DNA of 64,000 nucleotides from Halothiobacillus sp. (GCF_028710545.1 NZ_JAQTTX010000003.1:1-64000); one strand, 5' to 3'. Counted from the stretch's first letter, positions 36,603 through 46,437 are shown. The notes: generated from the letters alone by a model not told the origin. Translations and numbers: made by a program.

Positions 36603-38576
36603 TTAAGCCTCCGGGGCGGCTGAGGCATCTTCTTCACCCCAGACGCGGGCGAGCGCTTCTTGGATTTTTGTCTCTTCATCCACGATGGCATTCTTGAGCC
36701 GCGCGATTTCGCTCTGGTAGCTCTCGATCTCCGCCACGATTTCCTTCTGCACCTCCAGCGGTGGCAGGGGGATTTGGAGCTCGCAGAACTTGGATTTGGA
36801 AATTTCAGCGAACGTTCCGCCGGTCGCCCATGCTTCCATCGTAGGCACGAGCTTGGTAAGCGCGAGTGCGACAAACTCTGGCAAGGCTCGCGCCGAATCT
36901 TGGATTACAACATTCTTGAAGCCTTGATTCGTAGCGATGGGAACGCGGTTGATGGCGATGCGGCCAATCGTAGCGCGGGTCGAAACAATGACCGAGTTCG
37001 CAGGGATAATCTTTGCCGAAGATTCGCGCAGGCCTTTTTCGGAGATCGTCCGCTTCGTCGTGGTGATTTGGGAAATGAAGTTGGTTGCGGGGAGATCAAC
37101 GAGCGTTGCCCAAGGAATGCCACCGCCCCAATACTCCTCCACATCGGACTTGGGCGTGCCGCCACTTTCCACGCGGAAGAAGCTCTCTTCGCCGAGAGAG
37201 ACGAGCGGGAAGGAATGATTGGAAGCTGCCCCCTCCCGATAGCGCTCCCCGCTTAGGTTGTAGTCGCCATTCGCGGCGATCTTGTCCTTCGCCACGATCA
37301 GTCCGCAGGTGGGCTGGCATTCATCAACTGCCCGCCCACTGCGCAGCGCCTGAAGATATTCGGCAAGCTCAGCCTTGACCTGCGGCAGGTCATTCTTGTC
37401 GAAGGCGCGGCGTTGCGCGCCTAGGCCGTAGCCGTCGTTTTCGACCTTGAAGAAGGCGATGCTATCGGCCTTTTTCGCCAGCGCGCGGTCGAGGATCAGG
37501 ATCGAGGTTTTCACGCCGGAATAGGGGTTGAAGCAGCCGGCGGGCAGGGAGATGACGGCGATCAGGCTGTTTTCCACCAGCATCTTGCGCAGGGCTTTGT
37601 AGGCGGTTTGGCTCTGAAAAATAATGCCTTCCGGCACGATGATGGCGGCACGGCCATTGGTGCGCAGGTGTTCGGCCATGTAATCGACGAACAGCACTTC
37701 GCTGCGCTTGGCCTGGATGGAGAAACGTTTGTGCGGCTTGATGCCGCCCTTCGGCGACATGAACGGCGGGTTGGCGAGGATGACGTCGGCGGTTTCGTTC
37801 CACTTGTCTTCGCTGGTCAGCGTGTCGTATTCGACGATGTGCGGGTTGCTGAAGCCGTGCAGATACAGGTTGACCAGGGACAGCCGCACCATGTCCGGCG
37901 AGATGTCATAGCCGAGGATGTTGGCGGCGAGGGTCTGGCGTTCGTCGGGGGTGAGAAGGTCACCGGCGCGTTCCCGTGTGTTCTGCGCGAGGATGTGTTT
38001 CCACGCCGAAATCAGGAAGCCCGCCGTGCCGCAGGCGGGGTCGAGGATGACTTCGTTTTTCTTCGGGTCGATGACTTCGACCATGAAGTCGATGATGTGG
38101 CGCGGGGTACGGAACTGGCCGGCGTCGCCCTGGCTGCCGAGGACGGAGAGCAGGTATTCGAAGGCGTCGCCGAGTCGTTCGGAGTGGTCATAGGTGAAGC
38201 CGTCGATTTCCTTGAGGAAGCTGCGCAGGGTTTCCGGGTCGCGGTAGGGCAAATAGGCATTCTTGAAAATGTCGCGAAACAGCGCCGGGATGCCGGGATT
38301 CTCGTTCATCTTGCCGATGGCTTCGGAGTACAGCGCCAGCACGTCGAAACCGCCCATGCTGGGTGACATGAGCCCAGCCCAGCCATATTTGGCGTAGTTG
38401 CCGGCAAAGAAGCTGCGCTTGCCGCCCAGTTCTTCCGCTTCGGCATCCATGTCGTCCATGAATTTGTAAATGAGTGCGATGGTGATTTGTTCAACCTGCG
38501 ATTTGGGGTCGGGCACTTTGCCGACGAGGATGTCGCGGCAGGTGTCGATTCGGCGTTTGGTATCGGTGTCGAGCAT
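36603..38576 (-). CDS. hsdM: type I restriction methyltransferase with fused single-TRD specificity domain (HsdM-HsdS)
   Basis: The protein has 657 residues. Residues 1-440 are an N6-adenine methylase: helical N-terminal domain, SAM motif DPACGTAGFLI at 179-189 and catalytic NPPF at 269-272. Residues about 455-645 are an HsdS-type unit: one target-recognition domain (SGGTPKSDVEEYWGGGIPWAT ... TRATIGRIAIN) and one conserved coiled coil (LPPLEVQKEIVAEIESYQ). Ordinary HsdS has two such units and is a separate protein. Two of these fusions would supply a full specificity dimer and could read a symmetric site. It lies 15 bases after hsdR and 3 before the HEPN gene. Confidence 0.9.
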   Translation of the reverse strand: MLDTDTKRRIDTCRDILVGKVPDPKSQVEQITIALIYKFMDDMDAEAEELGGKRSFFAGNYAKYGWAGLMSPSMGGFDVLALYSEAIGKMNENPGIPALFRDIFKNAYLPYRDPETLRSFLKEIDGFTYDHSERLGDAFEYLLSVLGSQGDAGQFRTPRHIIDFMVEVIDPKKNEVILDPACGTAGFLISAWKHILAQNTRERAGDLLTPDERQTLAANILGYDISPDMVRLSLVNLYLHGFSNPHIVEYDTLTSEDKWNETADVILANPPFMSPKGGIKPHKRFSIQAKRSEVLFVDYMAEHLRTNGRAAIIVPEGIIFQSQTAYKALRKMLVENSLIAVISLPAGCFNPYSGVKTSILILDRALAKKADSIAFFKVENDGYGLGAQRRAFDKNDLPQVKAELAEYLQALRSGRAVDECQPTCGLIVAKDKIAANGDYNLSGERYREGAASNHSFPLVSLGEESFFRVESGGTPKSDVEEYWGGGIPWATLVDLPATNFISQITTTKRTISEKGLRESSAKIIPANSVIVSTRATIGRIAINRVPIATNQGFKNVVIQDSARALPEFVALALTKLVPTMEAWATGGTFAEISKSKFCELQIPLPPLEVQKEIVAEIESYQSEIARLKNAIVDEETKIQEALARVWGEEDASAAPEA

Positions 38577-38591
38577 GGTGGGGGCTGTTTT

Positions 38592-41144
38592 CTACTGCAT
38601 GAATTGGTTGAGAGAGACGTAATCCTTGACGTATTCCGGGAGGCGCTCGCGCCATTCCTTGGGCACGGCTTTGAAGTCGGCCATGCTGAAGGCGGGGTTG
38701 ACGTTGAGTTCGGTCAGCTGGCGCTTTTCGATGATGTCGCGCAGACGGCCGTCGGTGGCATACGCTTTGAAGAAATATTTAAGCGCAACGATGGCGTCCG
38801 CATGTTTCGCCAACCCTTCCGCTGGCTGGTCGAGCAGAAACTTCTGGAATTCGTCTTCGAGCAGTTCGTCCTTGCTTTTGAATTTGGGGATCAGGCCGAA
38901 AATCTTCTCCAGAATCTCGCGCAGGGTCAGGCGACGATCTACGCCAGCAGCGCGGCGCAGTTTGTCGAGCGTGAAGAATTCTGAAGGCTTGTTGAGGACT
39001 TGCGAGGTGACGTAATCGACCGCGTGCCCCCACTGCGCGTTATCAACGTAGGTTTGCAGGGCGGTATCGGCCTTGACGGTGTTCTCGAAAGCTTCGAAGA
39101 ACCTGCGGTCGATTTTCATGCCCAGCGGGCCGACGGCTTCTTCTTTGACATGGTGAATGTTGTCAATGCCACCGTGGATGTATTCGCCGCCTGAACCAAT
39201 AGTTGTGCCGCCACCTTCGCCGTCACCTGTGTCGCTGCCCGGCCTGGGCAGTTTCAACACCTCGTCGTAGTTGAACTTTTCTTCAAAGTATTCGCAGTTG
39301 GCAAAGAAGTCGAAGAATTTGAATTGGGTCTTTTCCTGCTTGCCAATCTGCTCCTTGAGATGAATGTCGAAAAGCTGTTCGAGGAAGCTGTGCTTGCGCG
39401 TGCCTCGCCCCTTGATCTGCACGAAGTCGGAGGGCGAGAACACCGGACGCATGAGTGCTAGATTGAGGATGTCCGGGCAGTCGTAGCCGGTAGTCATCAT
39501 GCCGACCGTGACGCATACCCGCGCCTTGCTGGTCTTGTAGGCATCGAGAAAATTGGCCGAGCCCAGCAGGTTGTTGTTGGTGAAGTTGATGGTGTATTGC
39601 TGCGCATCGGGAATCTGGGAAGTCACCTGTACCGCGAAATCCGACTGGTAACGTCCCGGCCAAAGGGTGTTGGCCTGCTCGTTGAAAATCTGCGTCAGCT
39701 TGGCGGCGTGGTTCTGGCTGACCGCGAACACGATGGCTTTGCCAAATTCGTGGCTGATCGGGTCACGCAGGCCGTTGGCGAGGAAGGTCTGGCAAAAGAG
39801 GCGATTGGTGGCTTCTGAAAAAAACGTCTTCTCGAAATCTTTCTGGAAGAAGTTTTCTTCCTCCGCGCCGCCATTTTCATTGGTATTAGCAACGGCATAA
39901 CCCTCGTCGGAAAGCAGTTGCGTGGTGATATCAGTGCGGGCATCGACGACCACGGGATTTATGAGGAAGCCATCACGCACGCCATCACGCAGTGAGTAGC
40001 GGAAAGTTGGCTGGCCGGATTCGCAGCCGAAGGTGCGGTAGGTATCGAGCAGCAGGCGGCGCTCGGTTTCGCGCGGGTCGCGTGTGCTGGGTTTGCTGGC
40101 GTCGTACTTCTTCAGGTAGTCGCGCGGCGTGGCCGTCAGTCCTAGCTTGTAGCCCACGAAATACTCGAATACGGCACGGGCATTGCCGCCGATGGAGCGG
40201 TGGGCTTCGTCGGAAATGACCAGATCGAAGTCGGTCGGTGAAAACAGGCGCTTGTACTTGTCGTTGAAAAGCAGCGACTGCACGGTGGTGACGACGATCC
40301 CGGCCTTGCGCCATTCGTCGCGGCGTTCTTTGTAGATCACCGAGGTGTAATCGTTTTTAAGCTGCGCGATGAATGCCTTGTTGGCCTGATCTTCCAGTTC
40401 CAGCCGATCCACCAAAAACAGCACTCGGCGCGCGTTGCCGGTGCGCAGGAACAATTTGATGATGGCTGCTGCCGTCAGTGTCTTGCCTGTGCCGGTCGCC
40501 ATTTCAAGCAGGAAACGGCTGCTGCCCTCGGCCACGGCATCCTGGATCGCCTGGACGGCACGCTTTTGGTAGTCGCGCAGGAATCGCAAACGGTTTTTCT
40601 GGATGAAAGCATCACGTTCTGCCGGATTGTTCCAGCCGGCTTCGGCGGCATAGTTCGGCATTTGGGTCAGGGCGATGTAGTTCTTGCCCACCAGTTCGGT
40701 GATGAGTCGCTGCGGATTGGGCTGAAAGCGGTGATAGCCCTTGATGGATTCCTGTGTAGGGAAGCGGGTGATGATGTGCGGATTGCCCTGCTCCAGATCC
40801 CAGAAGTAGTGCAGGTTGCCGTTCGAGAGAATGACGAAGCGGCACTTTTGGGATTTGGCGTACTTGCGAGCCTGTTCTTTGCCGATCAGAGGATTCTTGT
40901 CTTCGGACTTGGCTTCCAGCACGACAAGGGGAAAGCTCTGTTCGTCCAGGAGCAGGAAGTCGATGAATCCGTTGCTGGTGGTCTCGAAGTTGTCACCCAA
41001 TGCATCAATTTTGGCTTTGGTTAGTTTGACGTTTGGCTCAAGCATCACATTGGCTTTGCCATGGACATCACCGAAGAAGCGCCAGCCGGCCTCTTCGAGG
41101 AGTTTGTTGATCTTGATGCGAGCTTGGGCTTCTTTGGTTGCCAT
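38592..41144 (-). CDS. hsdR: type I restriction endonuclease subunit R (EcoEI-like)
   Basis: The protein has 850 residues from the ATG at 41144. It has a PD-(D/E)xK nuclease (Asp62, Glu77-Ala-Lys79 in VVLEAKSED), SF2 helicase/translocase motifs (Walker A ATGTGKT at 216-222, DEAH at 312-315, QIKGRGTRK for motif VI) and a C-terminal EcoEI_R_C domain. It cleaves unmodified DNA after ATP-driven translocation with HsdM/S. A TTG at 41174 overlaps the preceding stop and would add 10 residues; ATG with AAGGAAGG upstream is preferred. It is the first cargo gene after the recombinase module. Confidence 0.95.
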   Translation of the reverse strand: MATKEAQARIKINKLLEEAGWRFFGDVHGKANVMLEPNVKLTKAKIDALGDNFETTSNGFIDFLLLDEQSFPLVVLEAKSEDKNPLIGKEQARKYAKSQKCRFVILSNGNLHYFWDLEQGNPHIITRFPTQESIKGYHRFQPNPQRLITELVGKNYIALTQMPNYAAEAGWNNPAERDAFIQKNRLRFLRDYQKRAVQAIQDAVAEGSSRFLLEMATGTGKTLTAAAIIKLFLRTGNARRVLFLVDRLELEDQANKAFIAQLKNDYTSVIYKERRDEWRKAGIVVTTVQSLLFNDKYKRLFSPTDFDLVISDEAHRSIGGNARAVFEYFVGYKLGLTATPRDYLKKYDASKPSTRDPRETERRLLLDTYRTFGCESGQPTFRYSLRDGVRDGFLINPVVVDARTDITTQLLSDEGYAVANTNENGGAEEENFFQKDFEKTFFSEATNRLFCQTFLANGLRDPISHEFGKAIVFAVSQNHAAKLTQIFNEQANTLWPGRYQSDFAVQVTSQIPDAQQYTINFTNNNLLGSANFLDAYKTSKARVCVTVGMMTTGYDCPDILNLALMRPVFSPSDFVQIKGRGTRKHSFLEQLFDIHLKEQIGKQEKTQFKFFDFFANCEYFEEKFNYDEVLKLPRPGSDTGDGEGGGTTIGSGGEYIHGGIDNIHHVKEEAVGPLGMKIDRRFFEAFENTVKADTALQTYVDNAQWGHAVDYVTSQVLNKPSEFFTLDKLRRAAGVDRRLTLREILEKIFGLIPKFKSKDELLEDEFQKFLLDQPAEGLAKHADAIVALKYFFKAYATDGRLRDIIEKRQLTELNVNPAFSMADFKAVPKEWRERLPEYVKDYVSLNQFMQ

Positions 41145-41170
41145 GTCGTCCGGTGCCTTCCTTGTAAAAT

Positions 41171-41590
41171 TCAAACCGTCCGACCATCGGATCGCTCGCG
41201 ATCAATCTTGGGTAGCGGTTCCATCAGTTGATGATCTTTCAGGCCGTATTTGTAGGCATTGTATTGCCAAAGGACAAATTGCTGCTTGTAAGCACGATTC
41301 TCTTCCTTTAACTGCTCAATTTCACGCTCCAGCTTGGCGATGCGCTCAGAAGCACTCTTGAGACTTACAGGGCGTGGATTTCTCGGGCCTCTTTCCTTCA
41401 CCCCTTTCTTAACGACCATGTAGGCTGTCGCGATCGCGTTATGAGCCGTCAGGGATTGCCTGGTGGGCTTTTTACCTACCAGCGGTTCGGCTGCATCGCA
41501 AATTGCATCCCAGGTCAGCTTCGACCCTTCCCATCCATGGATGAGATCAACGATTGCAACAACGTCGTGCTGTGTCAGATGCTTAGCCAA
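41171..41590 (-). CDS. small coiled-coil protein of the recombinase module (Tn554 TnpC-like)
   Basis: This 139-residue protein has an N-terminal helical region (HLTQHDVVAIVDLIHGWEGS...TWDAICDAAEPLVGKKPTRQSL) resembling a DNA-binding domain. A coiled coil (ASERIAKLEREIEQLKEENRAYKQQF) follows, then a basic/polar tail. A protein of this layout accompanies the paired or triple tyrosine recombinases of Tn554-like elements (TnpC), where it affects transposition orientation and frequency. Its start overlaps the third recombinase stop by 8 bases. The assignment rests on context and layout. Confidence 0.6.
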   Translation of the reverse strand: MAKHLTQHDVVAIVDLIHGWEGSKLTWDAICDAAEPLVGKKPTRQSLTAHNAIATAYMVVKKGVKERGPRNPRPVSLKSASERIAKLEREIEQLKEENRAYKQQFVLWQYNAYKYGLKDHQLMEPLPKIDRERSDGRTV

Positions 41591-43613
41591 AGCCGCCTCC
41601 CAGTATTTTCGTCAGATCTTTCAGCATCTCCTGAGCATCGTCATGGGCCTCGCTATGCCCCTCAATGGCGCCCACCGATTTCTTCGCGACCACGCGACGA
41701 AGTTGGCTGAAATCGTTGCCTCTCAGCTTGATTTGCGCCCCATCCTCGATATCCGGGCGTTCCATGATGGAGACCAGCTCACGAAGTCTCGTAACGCTTT
41801 TCTCGTGGTACTGGAACCAGCGATCGGCCCACATGTCGCCTTGTTCAATGGCAGTCTGGGCCTTTAGATAAAGGATTTCCGTTCTCTCAAGACGACCCTT
41901 GATGCGCGCAAGGTTGTCCGAGTTGCCTTTGATGCACACATGCTCGGTGCAGTTGAGGCAGTCCCGGTACTTCTCGCAGGGACTCATCACATAATCGTGG
42001 ACGCAGTAGCCAAACTCTGTGACGTGAACCGCTGCGGTCTCCAAGGTGTTGAACTCTAGCGAGGAGACCGGCAGATGCTTGCAGACATCACCAGCGGACC
42101 CGAAAATCGCCTTGGACGGATCGATACGCTCGGCCAGGCTCACCAACTCATGCTCAGTCATGTGGTTGTAGACGCGGTTCTGCTTGGAGTCTGCGCGCCC
42201 AGACCATTTGGCAAGCTCCAGATTTGATAGCCCGCCCCTCTGCGCGAGGGTGTTCAGCAAGTGCCGGGCTTGATGAGAGGTCATCTTCAGGCGCCCACCG
42301 ATTTCAGACCTGTAGCCGTGGCGGTCAAAAATTGTTTTGCTGAACTCATCGTGTGGCGACAAGTCTCCGGTAAAAAAGTTGTTGGTCGGTTTGTGCAGTT
42401 CCACTGGCAAGCCAACCGGCCCAAGCATTTCGGTCAGTTGAAATGTATTTAGAACGCACAGCGCATTGCTGTACTTGATGCCCTTGTCTTCATCAAACCA
42501 AGGAAAGTTGCTAGGAAGACGGCTCAGCACGTATTGCCACAGGCTGTTGAGGGTGTGGACAGCATCCTGCGTAGCCAATCCCCTGCCACGAAGAGCAGCA
42601 TAACTCTGCTGCTTGGTCCCATGTACGAGACCAATCGCCTGACTAGCCTGCTCCACGGTCAGCGGTGCGTCATCCAGCACTTGGGGACAGTCTCGGTGGC
42701 GATAGAACTTGGTAGGATTGCCCTCAATCCATTTCGCGAGTTGACGCGCATTCTCAGACAGAGCCCTGAGACGCCTGACAGCCTCCTTGGCAACAGGAAC
42801 CATGGTCGACGGCACCCACTTGATGTCGCCCTCGAACCCCTTTCCTGAAAAGAAGCGCCAACCATAGCGCTCAACACCATCACGATCAGTTTCCGTCACT
42901 TCACAGTCCACAGGCAGTGCCAGGACCTCGGAAATGCGCGAGGGGGCAGACATCAACATGGCAAAGACAGAGGTCGTAAAAATGTCCCGACCATGGGTTG
43001 GATTGTTGGCAAAAATTTCCGCGAGAGCGTTTAGCGCTGTTTCATCCGGCAGCTTGCTATCTCGCTCTATCCCACCAGCTCTGCCTGTTTTATTTTTGTC
43101 GCCTGCACGCTTGATGGGGTTTCGCCACCCATGGACGCTGCCGGGTACCAACTTGTTCTCACTGACAAACACGCTTAGGCGCTCGATCTCACGCCCGCAG
43201 TGGTAGGCAGCGCCCGCCGAGTAGTATTGCCGGGCCAATAGCGCCGCCTCATCGAGCACGGCCATGGAAAGCTTGCTGATGTCGGCAGCACCCGTGACCT
43301 GAATCAACGCTGCCTCAATAGCCCTCATGGCCTTGGATTCGTTTTTTGCCCCGGTTGGGCGATGGCCTTGTTGGTATCGAAAGTAGGCTTTTGCGAAGTC
43401 AATAAACTCAGGAGCCATCCATTGACTTGAACTGGGCCTGCGGGTCTTAACGCCCAGCTTGGCGAAGACCGTGACATCAGGCCACATCGGCTCAAACCAG
43501 GGAAGATCAGCACCAAAGACCGTCAATTCATCTCGACATTTAGCAATAAATGCCTTTAGGTTTTCTTCAGCCGCCAACTGGTGCTTCGGTTTGAACAGGA
43601 ACAGCTCAGCCAT
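41583..43613 (-). CDS. tyrosine recombinase, third of the trio
   Basis: This 676-residue site-specific recombinase has the catalytic set PSRISEVLAL (Arg I), TSHQARHLLNT (His-x-x-Arg), ELAKWSGRADSKQNRVYNHMT (Trp/His position and nucleophile Tyr). After the catalytic domain a four-Cys segment (YVMSPCEKYRDCLNCTEHVC) looks like a metal-binding finger, then a coiled coil. It overlaps the second recombinase by 8 bases (43606-43613). Trios of this type are known from Tn554-like and RIT-type elements and move the island as a unit. Confidence 0.85.
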   Translation of the reverse strand: MAELFLFKPKHQLAAEENLKAFIAKCRDELTVFGADLPWFEPMWPDVTVFAKLGVKTRRPSSSQWMAPEFIDFAKAYFRYQQGHRPTGAKNESKAMRAIEAALIQVTGAADISKLSMAVLDEAALLARQYYSAGAAYHCGREIERLSVFVSENKLVPGSVHGWRNPIKRAGDKNKTGRAGGIERDSKLPDETALNALAEIFANNPTHGRDIFTTSVFAMLMSAPSRISEVLALPVDCEVTETDRDGVERYGWRFFSGKGFEGDIKWVPSTMVPVAKEAVRRLRALSENARQLAKWIEGNPTKFYRHRDCPQVLDDAPLTVEQASQAIGLVHGTKQQSYAALRGRGLATQDAVHTLNSLWQYVLSRLPSNFPWFDEDKGIKYSNALCVLNTFQLTEMLGPVGLPVELHKPTNNFFTGDLSPHDEFSKTIFDRHGYRSEIGGRLKMTSHQARHLLNTLAQRGGLSNLELAKWSGRADSKQNRVYNHMTEHELVSLAERIDPSKAIFGSAGDVCKHLPVSSLEFNTLETAAVHVTEFGYCVHDYVMSPCEKYRDCLNCTEHVCIKGNSDNLARIKGRLERTEILYLKAQTAIEQGDMWADRWFQYHEKSVTRLRELVSIMERPDIEDGAQIKLRGNDFSQLRRVVAKKSVGAIEGHSEAHDDAQEMLKDLTKILGGGFG

Positions 43614-45168
43614 TTATGAGCACTCCCTGCTCACTCATTTCGACCCTGCGACGATTGCATCTCTGGATCACATCCGCAACAGCAAGGATACTTCGATCAA
43701 GAACGGTAGTCACCTGGACATCGCCTGTCAGATCAATCAAGCGATCTCGCTCATCAATGAGATGGGCGTAGACCTCCTCGTGCGGGCCATCCAACCAAGG
43801 CTGAAAATGCATACAGGTGTAGCAAGGAATGGGGACATTCGCTCCGCAAAATCCAAACTCACCACAGGTGCCAATTCCGCGCCCACCCTCGGTGCGGATG
43901 CGACTTGTCGGGTCTCCACCGCGCCTGGCTTGCTTCTCGGCATCGACAAGAACTCCCGCGAACGCTTGGGCATAGGGCGCCAACTGGAACCCCACGGCCT
44001 CATCCAGGCGCTTGACGTGTTCAGGGATATTCTTGATGTAGACCCCCGCATTCTGGGTATCCGTGTGATCCAAGAGTTCAGCAATCACAAGCTCGCCAAA
44101 CCCTTCTCGTGCGGCCCGCGTGCCGGTGGTGTAGCGAAAGCGCCGGGCATTCAAGCGCAACACATCCCCAGTACGCTCGGAATGAATACCTGCCGCATCA
44201 GCGACGAATTGCAGTACGTCGGAGACCACGGCTGACGCGATGTGTAGCTTGTCGGTCTTCAAGAGATCACGGAGCTCACGAGGCGATGCAATGGATTTCA
44301 CCACATCGACATCAGGGAACAGCGGAATCTGCTGACGATCAGCCTGCTGAAGTCTGAAGCCAAGTAACTCCTCAACCTGCTTGATTGAGTGCTTGGCCTG
44401 AGCATCCAGAATCCTCAATAGATCCTCCGTGATGGCGAACGGCTTGAAGCTGGCGCGGAAGTCATGTTGCTGCTTCCCGCGTGGGACATTCAGCAGATAG
44501 AGAGGCTCGTTCTTCATGTTTTTTCCGCTCAGGATGTCTCCTACCCGCAGATGGGATATCTGGATAGGACGACGGCCGGTGCTGCTTGTAACCAAGCACA
44601 TGGCCATCTCTGAGAGCGATATGACATCCCGCTCGAAGGCTTGGACGGCTCCTTCATTGAACGCTTGCAGTTCATTATCCGTCAGCGGGCCAGCTTCGGG
44701 GTCTTTGCGCTTGACCGCATCACCCTTGCGGTTCCCCTTGATGGTCCAACCATCAAGCAAGCGGATCACATCCATGGAAACGCCCGGATAGCCAAGACGG
44801 TGCCAGCGCCTCAGAAATCCGCTAATGACGCCCAGGTACCACTCCGTGCGAGGATTCAGGGTTGCCCGGTAGTTGATCAGCATCACTTCGTTTATTTCAT
44901 CTGCTCCGGTTGAGATGAGCATATGTCTGAGTCGATCGTGAACATTATTTACATGATGCGAAGACAACTCTGAAGCGTAAAAGGCCAGCGCTTGCAGGAA
45001 CCCTGTCCGCGTCGGCTCGGACAGCAGGCTTCCGACATGTCCAACGTTAATGCGGACATTCTTGTCGAGGGTCCAATACTCATCCGAAAGTAAAAACGAG
45101 TAGCCCGGAGCCCTAGCGTGATAACTCCGCTCAGCGACGACAGGTAATACGAAGGGATCAGGCATCAT
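43606..45168 (-). CDS. tyrosine recombinase, second of the trio
   Basis: This 520-residue recombinase shows SSTGRRPIQISHLRVGDI for the first Arg region and AELLDHTDTQNAGVYIKN for the His and nucleophilic Tyr. In box II it reads ARRFRYTTGT where most relatives have HxLRHT, so the usual histidine appears replaced by Arg. A Cys-rich C-terminal segment (TCGEFGFCGANVPIPCYTCMHF) may bind metal. It overlaps both neighbours (11 and 8 bases), implying coupled translation. Confidence 0.82.
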   Translation of the reverse strand: MMPDPFVLPVVAERSYHARAPGYSFLLSDEYWTLDKNVRINVGHVGSLLSEPTRTGFLQALAFYASELSSHHVNNVHDRLRHMLISTGADEINEVMLINYRATLNPRTEWYLGVISGFLRRWHRLGYPGVSMDVIRLLDGWTIKGNRKGDAVKRKDPEAGPLTDNELQAFNEGAVQAFERDVISLSEMAMCLVTSSTGRRPIQISHLRVGDILSGKNMKNEPLYLLNVPRGKQQHDFRASFKPFAITEDLLRILDAQAKHSIKQVEELLGFRLQQADRQQIPLFPDVDVVKSIASPRELRDLLKTDKLHIASAVVSDVLQFVADAAGIHSERTGDVLRLNARRFRYTTGTRAAREGFGELVIAELLDHTDTQNAGVYIKNIPEHVKRLDEAVGFQLAPYAQAFAGVLVDAEKQARRGGDPTSRIRTEGGRGIGTCGEFGFCGANVPIPCYTCMHFQPWLDGPHEEVYAHLIDERDRLIDLTGDVQVTTVLDRSILAVADVIQRCNRRRVEMSEQGVLING

Positions 45169-46420
45169 TTTTCAGCCCCTCTGGCATGCGAATACCCATG
45201 GAGTTCTGCATCTTCAATGCCGCTTCATGACCTTTCTTTTCCACAAATCGGCGATTGTAGATAGCCGCGGTGCCGGAACCGTCCTTCCATCCCATGAGAT
45301 AGGATCGGATCTGCTCCTGACGTGCCTCACTTGGAGATTCATCCATCGCATCCATTCTCTCGGAGAACTTGCGGTTCCATGTGTGGCGCAATATGTGTCC
45401 CGACATCGCATAAAGGTCGGGGGATACAGTACGAACGACCGCCATGACCTTGAAATAGGCGGACTTTGAAATCGGCTTACCTTTCGTGGGTCCCTGCTTA
45501 TGAGTGAGAAACAGGAAGTCGTTATGTCTGTCGGTAGGCACGCGCACCTTCCGTCGATCCTGACTGATGTAGTCATGCAACTCCTTCACAAGCACTCCTC
45601 CCAACGGAAGAAGCCTCTCCAGCGTCTTCACATTGGGCTCATTCGTGCGCGGGTCATGCTCGTCGTCGGCACGTCGCTCGATCTTGAGCTGATTCTTGTC
45701 GAACCTGATGTCCCGGATTCTGATATTCAGCAATTCACTGCCACGAATGCCAAGGTGGAACAGCATGAGGATAATCAAACGGTTCCTGCGTTGAACCGAA
45801 GGGGAGAATGGATTGAGATCAGTCCCCGGACGGGTCACTTCAAAGAGCACGTCCAACTGCTCGTCGCTCAAGGATCTGTCTCGCCGGTTATCAGCCCTGT
45901 TTTTATTCTTGGGGCGACGAGCCTTGATTTGCCGACAAAGCCTGTCGATTTGATCCAAAACATCCTTCCCGGCCCGATTAAGAAGGTGCTTGGCATACCA
46001 ACCAAAGAAGTGCGCGATTGCCGTCAAGCGAGAGTACTGTGTGCCCTTGCTGACGAACTCAAAGGACTCCTTCATCTCACCCAAGGGAAACATCAGGACC
46101 GGAGAGTTGAATGAGGCGTTCCTATAGGGCTTTCTTTGAGTGAAATCGCGCAAGGCGTCGATCTCGTGCCCCTGGAAGAATCGCCCCTTGAACAAGCGCT
46201 CATCGAGATCAATCTGACGCCAGTCAAGAAAACGAAGGAACACGATCAGATGGCTGGCCTCAGCCTCCACGGTGGCAAATGCAACGCTCCTGTTGCGGAG
46301 CTGAGTCGTGAGGTAGAGGTTCGGGTAGTAGAGCGGCAGCCCCGTTGATCGATCCACCACTAGGCAGTAACGCTCCCCACTATCCATGATAAAGCGACTA
46401 ACACCATAAACCTTGCTCAT
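45158..46420 (-). CDS. tyrosine recombinase, first of the trio
   Basis: This 420-residue protein (from ATG 46420) has an N-terminal SAM-like core-binding domain and a catalytic domain with HLGIRGSELLNI (Arg), SGHILRHTWNRKF (His-x-x-Arg-His) and MGWKDGSGTAAIYNRRF (Trp and Tyr nucleophile), a complete canonical set. An ATG at 46471 is in frame and would add 17 Cys-rich residues, but that stretch lies among the CTTTACAC repeats and neither start has a strong SD. It is the first gene of the island's minus-strand chain. Confidence 0.87.
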   Translation of the reverse strand: MSKVYGVSRFIMDSGERYCLVVDRSTGLPLYYPNLYLTTQLRNRSVAFATVEAEASHLIVFLRFLDWRQIDLDERLFKGRFFQGHEIDALRDFTQRKPYRNASFNSPVLMFPLGEMKESFEFVSKGTQYSRLTAIAHFFGWYAKHLLNRAGKDVLDQIDRLCRQIKARRPKNKNRADNRRDRSLSDEQLDVLFEVTRPGTDLNPFSPSVQRRNRLIILMLFHLGIRGSELLNIRIRDIRFDKNQLKIERRADDEHDPRTNEPNVKTLERLLPLGGVLVKELHDYISQDRRKVRVPTDRHNDFLFLTHKQGPTKGKPISKSAYFKVMAVVRTVSPDLYAMSGHILRHTWNRKFSERMDAMDESPSEARQEQIRSYLMGWKDGSGTAAIYNRRFVEKKGHEAALKMQNSMGIRMPEGLKNDA

Positions 46421-46437
46421 GCCCGCACCCGCAAGAA

